The notes beneath the pieces are model-generated. The model was not told where the DNA came from. It saw only the letters and a list, made by a program, of their open reading frames with translations, and did no database searches. The translations under genes were made by a program, and so were the position numbers. This document shows, in pieces, positions 34,656 to 42,437 of a DNA stretch of 64,000 nucleotides; positions within the stretch are counted from its first letter, which is position 1, and every line of letters begins with the position of its first letter. Where the stretch lies: NCBI GenBank assembly GCA_964407695.1, contig CAYOWQ010000001.1, positions 62,001 to 126,000 of the forward strand, read 5' to 3'. The stretch is from CAYOWQ01 sp964407695. GTDB taxonomy: Bacteria > Planctomycetota > Phycisphaerae > Phycisphaerales > SM1A02.

Positions 34656-35423
34656 TTAGTACGTGAAGCGAAGCGACTGCGAGAGTCTTGGCCGCACGTC
34701 CGAACGTCGGTGGTCAAATCTGACCTCGAAGTTACGGAGAAAGAGATGGGCGTTTCGCCATGATGGGTCGAGCGCATCCTGGTTTGGGAGCCTTGGTCCC
34801 GGTGGGGACGAATGGAGCCATGAAAGAAACGTCAGAGATCGGAACTGCATAACGACCGCTGCAAATTCGCGCTGTCCGCTCAACAGCGTTCGTATTCCCA
34901 CGTGGGCTTCATCCGTACTCCCTGTGCCCTGCCTTGCCACAAGATAAATCCCAAGTGGCTCCGGCAAATCCCGGTCGAGGAAAATATGTTCAAGCAGAGG
35001 TGGCGGTACATCGATCGCCTCCCTGCCATTCGAGTCCCACGTGCCATCGTGTTTGTTCTGAATGAGGACATTGATCGCAGTTTTCAGAAACCATCGTTGC
35101 AAGGGGCGAGATTGAAGCGAACGGTGTTTGACGGGATACTGCTTGCCCCGGCCGCGATCCCTTCGCGACTGCATCTCGACTGCTTCCTCAATCATTTCCC
35201 ACGCGGATTGGGCAGCGGAGTCAAGAGGTGACAATTGCGAATTGTGGTTGGTACACAGGATGTTGGCTGTCAAGCTGTTGATACCGACAGTTTTGAACTC
35301 CTCTGGACACCAATGGAATCCTCGGACATCTACTGTTGGTCCAGTAAACAGGCACTTGGAGACAGTGTGTTCACCAGACTGTGTACTGGAACATCCGCCC
35401 AGATTTGTGGCCCAACATTGCAT
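34656..35423 (-). CDS. HNH-like zinc-binding hypothetical protein
   Basis: The 255-aa protein has an N-terminal Cys/His pattern, MQCWATNLGGCSSTQSGEHT, with EHTVSK, then LCTNHNSQLSPLDSAAQSAW. The Cys-pair, EH and LCxxHN spacing resembles HNH or HNH-like zinc nucleases, but the active-site His-Asn arrangement is not certain. The C-terminal two thirds are not recognised. It follows the kinase gene on the same strand (84-base gap) in visibly lower-GC DNA and ends 2 bases before a truncated gene tail. Confidence 0.55.
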   Translation of the reverse strand: MQCWATNLGGCSSTQSGEHTVSKCLFTGPTVDVRGFHWCPEEFKTVGINSLTANILCTNHNSQLSPLDSAAQSAWEMIEEAVEMQSRRDRGRGKQYPVKHRSLQSRPLQRWFLKTAINVLIQNKHDGTWDSNGREAIDVPPPLLEHIFLDRDLPEPLGIYLVARQGTGSTDEAHVGIRTLLSGQREFAAVVMQFRSLTFLSWLHSSPPGPRLPNQDALDPSWRNAHLFLRNFEVRFDHRRSDVRPRLSQSLRFTY

Positions 35424-35506
35424 GGTTTCGTAAGCCAGTCATCGCTCGTTCGTTTCGAAGTTCCTTCTGCTTCCGAAAGCGGCGGGGTAGCGCCTAGCCC
35501 ACATGC

Positions 35507-37003
35507 TCAGATTCGCAGCGTTTGCCGCATTCGTTGTTGCTTTTCGAGTTCTGCGAGTTGTTTCTGGAGTGACTCACGTTCCTGAGCTGCCTTTCGCTCT
35601 CGGTCCTCTTGGCGCCAGCGGCGATAGGCATCATTCGCCCTTGGAAGCCATTGCTTAAAATGATCAATGATCCGTTGAGCAGTATTCTCCGAATCAATGC
35701 CATCGATCGAAGCCGAGTTTCCTTGAATGTGGAATCGTTCCGGACCGTATCCCATTACCCCCGAATGGCCTCCCATATTGAGGAGGCCACGCTGAATCCA
35801 CTGAGGCGAAGCAGGCCGATTGAGCTTCAGCGTCAGTGTGCCATGCGTCCAATCAAGACCCACGAGTGAGATTCCCTCTAACGCGAGCGGATCATCTTCG
35901 TCCGTAATCGGGATCACGATGTTCTTCGTTTCCGAGATTCGCTGGCGCGATACGTAGTCTTGCCTTCGAGCTACGAACATCTGTTTGATCGCATCAATCG
36001 AATTGGGCCTCCGTGCGGGTTCGGACTGAATCATTTCGGACACCACATCATCGAGCCACGAATACTCCGCGGCTACGTCCTTGATCAGTCTATATCCATG
36101 TCCATGCGGAACTTCCCCCGTGAACATCTCGTTCAAGATGAGTCCCAGAGCGAAAATGTCCGCTCGCATGTCAACTGATTTCCCTCTGACTCGCTGTTCG
36201 GGTGCGGCATATTGGAAATTGGCCAGCCGCGCGTTGTCAGCGGTTTCCACAGCCGTGTAGATCGTGTCGTCAGAGAAAGTCGCAATCCCAAAGTCCGCCA
36301 CCATCACGGTGTCCGATACGTGATCGTATAAGATGTTCTCAGGCTTCAAGTCTCGATGCGTGACACCTTTGAGGTGTGCCGCCTCCACGCCGCTGAGCAT
36401 CTGATCAAAGTGCTTCAGACGCGAGGGAAAATCTCGTGCGGTAGAAAGTACTTTGCGATACGACTTTGACAAACGCGGCATGACAAGAAACGGCACGGCC
36501 TTCCCGTTGACGGTTGCGAGTCCGTGATCAATCACGGGCACGATATGGGGATGCTTGGCACCTTGGCAGAAGATGATTTCGTTCTTGAATCTCTTTCGCT
36601 TTTCTGTCGTAGCTGTGCCTGTGCGAAGCACTTTGATGGCGACCGCTTCGCCGTTAGAGTCGGTCCCTGCCCACACCTGGCCCGCACCCCCTTCGCCGAT
36701 CAGTTCGATGGTGTCGTACTTATTGAAAGTCGTTTCAAAGACGTCCTTCTGTTTCGCCATCTTTGTTCCTCTCTTGAGAGAAGAGTCCTTGCTAACACGA
36801 GCGGTGATTTCTACGGCAACGTCACTCGACTCCATATCATTCCCGCACATCGGGCAGTATGCCGAGATCACGGTTGTCGAATCCCCGTCGCCCGTGATGT
36901 CAGTGACTGCGAGCAAAGCACCATCGTCAGGGCATCGAACTGATCGATGCCTGAAGTATTCGATTGCAATCTCTGCTTTTTGTTCTTTTGTCCAGGAAGT
37001 CAC
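35507..37003 (-). CDS. Ser/Thr protein kinase with N-terminal zinc finger
   Basis: The 498-aa protein starts at a GTG. Residues about 24-53 carry CPDDGALLA...YCPMCG, a possible zinc ribbon. The kinase domain (about 95-360) has the full active-site set: IGEGGAGQVW (P-loop), VAIKVL (Lys), HRDLKPENIL (catalytic loop), ADFGIATF (DFG) and APEQ. It should be active. The C-terminal 120 residues have a unique domain and a coiled-coil tail (RERKAAQERESLQKQLAELE). It has no membrane anchor or PASTA repeats, unlike typical planctomycete receptor kinases. Confidence 0.9.
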   Translation of the reverse strand: MTSWTKEQKAEIAIEYFRHRSVRCPDDGALLAVTDITGDGDSTTVISAYCPMCGNDMESSDVAVEITARVSKDSSLKRGTKMAKQKDVFETTFNKYDTIELIGEGGAGQVWAGTDSNGEAVAIKVLRTGTATTEKRKRFKNEIIFCQGAKHPHIVPVIDHGLATVNGKAVPFLVMPRLSKSYRKVLSTARDFPSRLKHFDQMLSGVEAAHLKGVTHRDLKPENILYDHVSDTVMVADFGIATFSDDTIYTAVETADNARLANFQYAAPEQRVRGKSVDMRADIFALGLILNEMFTGEVPHGHGYRLIKDVAAEYSWLDDVVSEMIQSEPARRPNSIDAIKQMFVARRQDYVSRQRISETKNIVIPITDEDDPLALEGISLVGLDWTHGTLTLKLNRPASPQWIQRGLLNMGGHSGVMGYGPERFHIQGNSASIDGIDSENTAQRIIDHFKQWLPRANDAYRRWRQEDRERKAAQERESLQKQLAELEKQQRMRQTLRI

Positions 37004-37139
37004 GGGATTCTCTCGAGCAGTATCCTACTACGTGGATCGTTGACAGACGTGCACATCCGAGAGGAAGGCTGCCGCCCTCCTCTCGGGCTCTCCTCCCGCT
37101 GAGGGCTAGTCCAGCCTTCCAGGGGTGCCGGGTGGGATT

Positions 37140-37171
37140 GCAAAGGGAGGATGGCGAATGCCTCCCTTTGC
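37140..37171. other. 11-bp inverted repeat, hairpin
   Basis: GCAAAGGGAGG (37140-37150) pairs perfectly with CCTCCCTTTGC (37161-37171) across a 10-base loop. No T-tract follows. A second, weaker 7-bp pair (GAGAGGA...TCCTCTC) lies about 70 bases to the left. Possible structured RNA or protein site. Confidence 0.7.
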
Positions 37172-37238
37172 GGGTCGGCGAGGGATTTCGGTCGGGCGAA
37201 GACCCTTGATCCTCGTTCCTCTCACCGAAGCGGAAGAG

Positions 37239-37406
37239 CCGCCCCGGTTGTTCGTGCAACCGCCTCGCCTGAGCGCTGATCCGCCCCGCCTGATCGCAGT
37301 TCGGCCTCGCGACTGCGGCGGTGCTCCTCGTTTTCTCGCTGCATCGCCCGGGTTTGTCGCTGTTCCGCCTTGGTTCTTCGGCGGGTCGGCTCCCTTGTTC
37401 GTTCGG
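37239..37406. repeat. Degenerate 21-nt tandem repeat, eight units
   Basis: Eight consecutive 21-base units start at 37239, 37260, 37281, 37302, 37323, 37344, 37365 and 37386. The clearest pair is CCGCCTCGCCTGAGCGCTGA(T) and CCGCCCCGCCTGATCGCAGT(T). The period is exactly 7 codons, so a translated product would be a heptad repeat (plus strand PPRLSAD, PPRLIAV). Confidence 0.8.
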
Positions 37407-37611
37407 TGCCGGCGGGCTTCCGGGGGTCGGCAGCACGTTTTCGGGGGTTGACAGCAGGCTGGCAGGCCCCCGCACGCGGGTTTTCAGCGCTTCACAGTGG
37501 GTTGGCGCTCAAGACCAGCCTCACGGCGGCCGATAGCAGTGTGTTGTCGCGGGTCGGCTGCGGATCGGCAGTGATCGGCTGCGGCACGTCGTCGACCCGG
37601 AAAGGCACTCC

Positions 37612-38670
37612 ATGAGCACCACCAAGCACCGCCGAAAGCCGTACCTGCCCGACTCCGACCTGGGCAAGATGCATTGGATGGAGAAGTTTGTCACCACGCT
37701 GGAGCTGAACCCCGAGCGCTTCGGCTTCGATGATCCGCGCGAGTTTGAATATGTGCAGCGCACCATCCGCACCTTCATCACGCTCGCCGCGGCGGTGAAC
37801 GCGCCGGGGAAGCGCTGCGGCACGCTGGTGACCGAGAAGAACAACGCGCGAAAGGCTGCGGTTGAGCTCTGCCGCGGCATCGCCATGCGGCTGAAGTGGG
37901 ACCCTTCGCTCAGCGACATCGAGAAGTCGCATCTGGGCCTGTGCGTGGAGGCGGATGATCCGCGGCCCGCAGCGCTTCCCAAGGGTGTGCTGCCGGGCTC
38001 GCTGGGCCATCCCTCGCTGCAGGTGATCAGTTCATACAACGGCGGCCACCTCATCAAGTACAGCGACTCGACGTCGCCGTCGCGGGCGAAGCCCAAGGGT
38101 GTGTCGCATCTGCTGCTGTTTGCGGCGATCGGCGATGCCATTGGGGCGGCGACCGGAGACACGCATCGCCATCCATCGACAGCGGTTCCGATGCCGGTGT
38201 CGCAGGCGCGGCTGCTGGGGGCTTTCACCAAGCGTCCGTTTGAGATTCTCTATCCCGGCGGGTGCGGGCTGGAAGGCCGGCGCGTGACCTACTGGGGCCG
38301 ATGGCTCACCACCCGGGGTGACATGAGCCCGTGGTCGATGCCGTGCACGCGGGTGATCGGCGATGCGCTGGGAAGCTGGGAGCAATGTCCGTTTCGATAC
38401 ATCTTCGCCGATGTGGAAGGGAAGTGGAGATTGGCCGATCGGCCCCAAGCGCTGGGCCCGGCGATGGATGGACCGGCGCTGGCCGGAGCGGTGGAGGGCG
38501 GCTTGTCCGAGAGAGAGACCAGCGGGCGCTGCGGGGTGAACGTCGTCGACGAGCGGCCGATCCTGATGAGCGAAGCGATGGAGCAGCGGATGGCCGCCTT
38601 GATGGCGGAAGGTCAGCGCATGCTGGAGGGCGCTGTGGCGCGGCTGGACGATCAACGCCGCGCGGGGTGA
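37612..38670 (+). CDS. Planctomycete hypothetical family (YLPxxD...RAKPxG type)
   Basis: The 352-aa product opens KPYLPDSDLGKMHWMEKFVT. The middle part has VTEKNNARKAAVELCRGIAM, then SDIEKSHLGLCVEADDP, and the second domain has LIKYSDSTSPSRAKPKGVSH, LLLFAAIGDA, GRRVTYWGRWLTTRGDMSPW. This order of motifs is, from memory, that of a large uncharacterised planctomycete family. The second half may be an immunoglobulin or fibronectin-like fold. There is no signal peptide. It follows the 21-nt repeat array by 205 bases. Confidence 0.7.
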   Translation: MSTTKHRRKPYLPDSDLGKMHWMEKFVTTLELNPERFGFDDPREFEYVQRTIRTFITLAAAVNAPGKRCGTLVTEKNNARKAAVELCRGIAMRLKWDPSLSDIEKSHLGLCVEADDPRPAALPKGVLPGSLGHPSLQVISSYNGGHLIKYSDSTSPSRAKPKGVSHLLLFAAIGDAIGAATGDTHRHPSTAVPMPVSQARLLGAFTKRPFEILYPGGCGLEGRRVTYWGRWLTTRGDMSPWSMPCTRVIGDALGSWEQCPFRYIFADVEGKWRLADRPQALGPAMDGPALAGAVEGGLSERETSGRCGVNVVDERPILMSEAMEQRMAALMAEGQRMLEGAVARLDDQRRAG

Positions 38671-38927
38671 AGCGCACGAGCCTCCCTCGCGCCTGTGCGC
38701 CCCCGGAGAGGCGGCGGGGGCGAAGCTGTGGCTCAGCGCGTTCTGGTTCAACAAGCGAAAAGAGCCGGGGCCGATGGCTGCGGTGGAGGGTGTCCGCGTG
38801 GGCGAAGGGTTGGCGCGAAGCGGTTCCGGGGGCGGTGGCGGGCTGCGCGAAGAGGGGGAGAGTGGGGCAGTGGGTTTGAGTCGGGCGGCGTGAGCGAGCT
38901 CGCGGCACTCGTGCGTCGCCGTCGTCG

Positions 38928-39269
38928 CTAGGGTGTATTGATCGGCACCTGCTCGACGGCGAGGTACACCGGCTTGTTCGCCCGGCGAAACCGCTCGACC
39001 TCCTGATCAGCGCCGGCGGAGGCTCCGCCGATTCGAAGCACCGCATCGCACCGGTCGCAGAGGCTGAGAGACAGGGGCATCATGATCGATTCGTACTGAT
39101 CCTGCCCCGCCGCATCGATGATGGGCAGCGCGAGATTGACACCGATGATCGGGAGGTGGCCTCGCCGAAGGACCTCGAGCGCTGCGAGGTTCAGCGTCCG
39201 CAGACGGGCAGCGAGTTCCTCGGATGATCTCGCAGCGGTCCGGTAGGGACCAGATATCATCACCCACAT
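38928..39269 (-). CDS. Nucleoside 2-deoxyribosyltransferase-like small protein
   Basis: The 113-aa protein has the compact layout of the DUF4406/nucleoside 2-deoxyribosyltransferase-like group: MWVMISGPYRTAARSSEELA at the N-terminus, RRGHLPIIGVNLALPIIDAA in the centre, and LCDRCDAVLRIGGASAGADQ leading to the acidic EVERFRRANKPVY. The C-terminal GASxGADxEVE region carries the expected catalytic Glu. The physiological substrate is unknown; related proteins act on deoxynucleosides or modified bases. Confidence 0.7.
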   Translation of the reverse strand: MWVMISGPYRTAARSSEELAARLRTLNLAALEVLRRGHLPIIGVNLALPIIDAAGQDQYESIMMPLSLSLCDRCDAVLRIGGASAGADQEVERFRRANKPVYLAVEQVPINTP

Positions 39270-39363
39270 TTCCGATGATAGACTCGAGATCGACTTCCGC
39301 GTGAGCCTCCGGCTGGCGCGGAATCACCGAGGGTTTGCGGGGAGATTCTCAAGGAGATGAGGC

Positions 39364-40887
39364 ATGCTTGATGTTCTGCTGGCTGTGCTGGTGATCGGCC
39401 GCACCCCCGGAAGCCAAGCCCCGGGCGGCGATGTGCCGATCGATCCCTGTGAATCGCGACTCATTGACCAGGTGCGACGGGCCGTTGGGGAATGTCGGGC
39501 CGCACGGGAGTCGCACGGCGGGGATCGAACGATGACGGCCTCCTACGAAGGCACCGCCCGGATCGAGGCCCACATGATGCGGCCGGGAATGACCCGGGAG
39601 ATCCCGTTCTCGATGGAGCTGGTGGACGATGAGATGTTGCAGGGCCTGCTCTACCGCGAGAAGTCCGCGAGCGACGGGCGGATCGAGCGCACGATCCTGT
39701 TCGAGAATCGGGCGGCGAAGCAGATCGGCGACGGTGCGTTCAAGGAGCTCGACCGCCACGGGCCGGAGGCCGCCGACGTTCGGTGCTGGACGCCCTGGTC
39801 CGTGGCGAGGGCGGCATGCGTGGCGGGTTCTTCGTGCCGACTCTCGCCATCCACGGGAGGGGAAACGCCGGTGACGTTTGTCGACACCGCTTCCCGGGCC
39901 TGCACGATCTTTGTGGACGATCAGCACCGCATCACGCGCATCGAGCGGCTGGCATCGGATCAGCGCCTTGGAGATATCTGTTGCTGGACGACCTTCTCGG
40001 ATTGGCGACTGTATGACGGGGCGTGGGTTCCTGGGGCAGTGCAGCGGTTTGACGTGCAGGGATCGGTCACCATCCGATACGAACTCCGGCTCGCGAGTGT
40101 CGTCGCCGGGCCCGTGCCTCGGGAGACGTTCCTCCCGCCGGCCGAGCGCCAGGCGGATCTCGCCGGCTGGGGCGAGGCTCGGCCGTCCGACGACGGCGTT
40201 GAATTCGTGCCCGTCGAGCCGGGAGTCTGGGCGGTGGAGGTCAACGCGGCGAACGCAAGGGTGCTGGTGCTGGAACGGCCTCAAGACCTGGTGCTGCTGG
40301 GCGCACCCGACGGAGACGAAGTGTGCGGGAATCTCGTGGCGGCATTGGGCAGGCGATTCGAAGGCAAATCGATCGGTGTCGCCGCGATCAGCCATCACCA
40401 TCCCTCGTCGTCGGGCGGACTTCGGGCGATCGCCGCCACCGGCGCGGAGATTCTGGTGCCGCGGGGCCTCGAACCATTCAGTCGCTGGCTTCTGTCGCGT
40501 CCGGTGGAACTGGGCGGTCCCGCGGCGGCAGGGCCGCGTGAACCGCGGTTGACCCTGTTTGATGCGGAAGCCACGATCGACGGCGCGGAGGAGGAGGTGC
40601 GGGTCATCGACATCGGCGAGCAATCAGCGCACGCCTTCCACTTCGTGATCTTCTATCTGCCGCGCGCCGGCGTCCTTTTCGAGGATGACCTGGGGTTTTT
40701 TCCTGCCAACGGCGCTGCGCGATTTGGGCCGCGACTGGCGGGGCTTGTCGAAGCGATTCAGGCACGCGGCCTGGCGCCGAAGCGCCTGATCCCGGCGTGG
40801 CCGGTGCGAGACATGATGCGCGAAGTCCCATGGACGGACATCGAGAGCCTGGCGATTCGAGCAAGGGAGCAATCCAAGTCCGACTAG
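39364..40887 (+). CDS. Secreted protein with degenerate metallo-beta-lactamase fold
   Basis: The 507-aa protein has a short hydrophobic N-terminus (MLDVLLAVLVIGRTPGSQAP). Its N-terminal half (about 200 aa) is not recognised. In the second half, ISHHHPSSSGGLRAIAATGA (residues about 340-359) mirrors the MBL HxHxDHxGG site, but Asp and the last His are lost. HFVIFYLPRAGVLFEDDLGF mirrors the later metal strand. It probably no longer binds two zincs. It looks exported, though the signal is weak. Confidence 0.7.
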   Translation: MLDVLLAVLVIGRTPGSQAPGGDVPIDPCESRLIDQVRRAVGECRAARESHGGDRTMTASYEGTARIEAHMMRPGMTREIPFSMELVDDEMLQGLLYREKSASDGRIERTILFENRAAKQIGDGAFKELDRHGPEAADVRCWTPWSVARAACVAGSSCRLSPSTGGETPVTFVDTASRACTIFVDDQHRITRIERLASDQRLGDICCWTTFSDWRLYDGAWVPGAVQRFDVQGSVTIRYELRLASVVAGPVPRETFLPPAERQADLAGWGEARPSDDGVEFVPVEPGVWAVEVNAANARVLVLERPQDLVLLGAPDGDEVCGNLVAALGRRFEGKSIGVAAISHHHPSSSGGLRAIAATGAEILVPRGLEPFSRWLLSRPVELGGPAAAGPREPRLTLFDAEATIDGAEEEVRVIDIGEQSAHAFHFVIFYLPRAGVLFEDDLGFFPANGAARFGPRLAGLVEAIQARGLAPKRLIPAWPVRDMMREVPWTDIESLAIRAREQSKSD

Positions 40888-40910
40888 GCCGTCTGCGCGG
40901 CGTGATTGGA

Positions 40911-41279
40911 TCAGGCCGTCAGCGCACCAAACGCATCCGGGTCAATCGGCGTCAGGCCGAAGCGGGATCGCAGATCGTTGTTGAGGTCGGCGTCGTTCAG
41001 GGCCCGCTCTTCTTCTCGATTGAGCAACTCCAGACACAGCGGGATCACCCTTTCGGGATCGCGGACGCGGTAGACCGCGCCAGACCATGTGGCGATGAAC
41101 CATTGCCCGCCGCGATGGGCGATCCAGAAACTGGTTCCGCCCAGTGATCTCGCCCGCTCGCCCGTGGTGTGCCGTCGGGAAGCGCAGACCACTCTGTCGC
41201 CGCTTGGAATCGGCTGGATTGACGTGAAGAATCCCGCGGATTCGAGGGCGCTTCGGACGGCGTCGGAGGCGTCGGGCAT
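40911..41279 (-). CDS. Hypothetical protein
   Basis: The 122-aa frame starts MPDASDAVRSALESAGFFTS and continues into GTSFWIAHRGGQWFIATWSG, a beta-rich, Trp-containing region, then a helical tail. The composition is protein-like and no domain is recognised. The open frame upstream of this ATG reads antisense into the zinc-ribbon gene and is not credible. It is convergent with the secreted MBL-like gene. Confidence 0.6.
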   Translation of the reverse strand: MPDASDAVRSALESAGFFTSIQPIPSGDRVVCASRRHTTGERARSLGGTSFWIAHRGGQWFIATWSGAVYRVRDPERVIPLCLELLNREEERALNDADLNNDLRSRFGLTPIDPDAFGALTA

Positions 41280-41339
41280 GTGCCGGCATTGTAAGAATCC
41301 GATGGTCGCTCGCCGGACCGGTCGCGATACGATGATCAC

Positions 41340-41996
41340 GTGAATCGAGAGTTCCCGCGGATGTGTCTGTTCCTGCTTCCGGGCGCCGCGATTTCTATGG
41401 TGCTCGCTCTCGTGGGGTTTCTGCACGTCTCGTACGTAGAACTCGTGCTTAGAAGGCGGACGATCGACACATTCTCCATGCACGAGCCCGCTCAGGTCCC
41501 AATTCGGGTTAGCGTGGAGAAACGAGTGCTCGTAACCGAATGGGGGCTCGCGCAGTTGAGGCCACCCGAGGCCGGATTGCACGAAGACCCAACACTTGAT
41601 GTACCCGCATGGATTGATCTGCAACACCTCTATGACACACCCTTTCGGGATGCAACCCCAACTCTTTTTGGACCTGGCGTCGAACACAGGGCGCAAATAT
41701 GGGTTGCGGCAGGCTGGCCAATGTCCTGTTTCTATTGGACACACTCGGTGCAATATGAGTCTCACGTACCGTGGTCCAGTCTCATTCCATCCAAGCCACT
41801 CTGGCCTGGCCTCCTTGTCGACACCGCATTCTTCGGGGGCATGATGTGGCTCTCTTGGTTCGCGCCGGGGGCGATCAAGCGCACATTCCGGCGCCGGCGC
41901 GGGGCGTGCGTGAAATGCGGGTATGAACTGCGGGGGAACGCGCCCGGCGCGCAATGTCCGGAATGCGGCACAGGAATGAAGGCGGCTCAAGAGTGA
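41340..41996 (+). CDS. GWPxxC/zinc-ribbon membrane protein, copy 3
   Basis: The 218-aa protein starts at a GTG, with a first membrane segment (MCLFLLPGAAISMVLALVGF). The external domain has VPAWIDLQHLYDT and AAGWPMSCFYWTHS. A second segment (GLLVDTAFFGGMMWLSWFAP) precedes the zinc ribbon CVKCGYELRGNAPGAQCPEC. It has the same order as the copies at 10-11.7 kb and 42.4-43.8 kb, but this one is alone on its strand. Function unknown. Confidence 0.75.
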   Translation: MNREFPRMCLFLLPGAAISMVLALVGFLHVSYVELVLRRRTIDTFSMHEPAQVPIRVSVEKRVLVTEWGLAQLRPPEAGLHEDPTLDVPAWIDLQHLYDTPFRDATPTLFGPGVEHRAQIWVAAGWPMSCFYWTHSVQYESHVPWSSLIPSKPLWPGLLVDTAFFGGMMWLSWFAPGAIKRTFRRRRGACVKCGYELRGNAPGAQCPECGTGMKAAQE

Positions 41997-42112
41997 AGCC
42001 GGCGGTGGTAGGATGATCCGCTGCGGCGGGCGGTGAAGCACATCCTCATCTTTGGCCTGCTCGGTGTGGTCCATTGCACGCCGGAGGGCGCGTGGGGTAC
42101 GCTGCCGCGATC

Positions 42113-42428
42113 ATGCTCTACTGGTCTTTCAAATCGCTGCCCGAAGCGAAGGGGCTGAGCGCCGCCGATCTGCGCGCGTCAGCGAGATTGCGCCAAGGCA
42201 TCGCAGCGGAACTGGCGATACCTGATGGCGGTGGCGATCTTCGTGACGATTGGCATGATCGCGGCGATCGTCGGACGCGAGCATCCGATTCCCGGCGTGC
42301 CGCCCATCTTGAGCGCGGGACTGTGCGGAACGGTCGGCGGGGCTCTCGGCGGCGCCATCGCCATACCGTTGATGCTCTCTGCGTACCGTCCTCACATCCG
42401 CGCCTGGCGCCGCTCGCGCCGACGGTAG
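42113..42428 (+). pseudogene. Small membrane protein gene with a frameshift
   Basis: From the ATG at 42113 the first 20 or so codons read MLYWSFKSLPEAKGLSAADL, a protein-like start. From about 42180 sense shifts to the +1 frame, which reads QRDCAKASQRNWRYLMAVAI, then two membrane segments (VTIGMIAAIVGR..., LCGTVGGALGGAIAIPLMLS), stopping at 42428. Neither frame alone is credible over the full length. One extra base (or two lost) near 42175-42185 explains it. It is either a real mutation or a sequencing slip. It ends 9 bases before the next zinc-ribbon gene. Confidence 0.6.
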
Positions 42429-42437
42429 GATGGATGC

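Larger units (their letters stand above)
37004..37611. other. Structured intergenic region with a hairpin and 21-nt repeats
   Basis: 608 bases lie between the kinase start and the next gene. They hold short inverted repeats (about 37056-37090), the 11-bp hairpin at 37140-37171 and the degenerate 21-nt repeat array at 37239-37406. Open frames through the array exist on both strands, but neither has a credible start or conserved domain. Confidence 0.7.

Noticed and set aside
36927..37475. Minus-strand frame through the 21-nt repeats
   Set aside because: Heptad-like but overlaps the kinase start, has no credible start site and no domain; only the repeat itself is reported.
38722..38895. Plus-strand stretch reading AKLWLSAFWFNKRKEPGPMA
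   Set aside because: Protein-like for about 20 residues, but too short, with no start or homology I can recall; it could be an old gene fragment.
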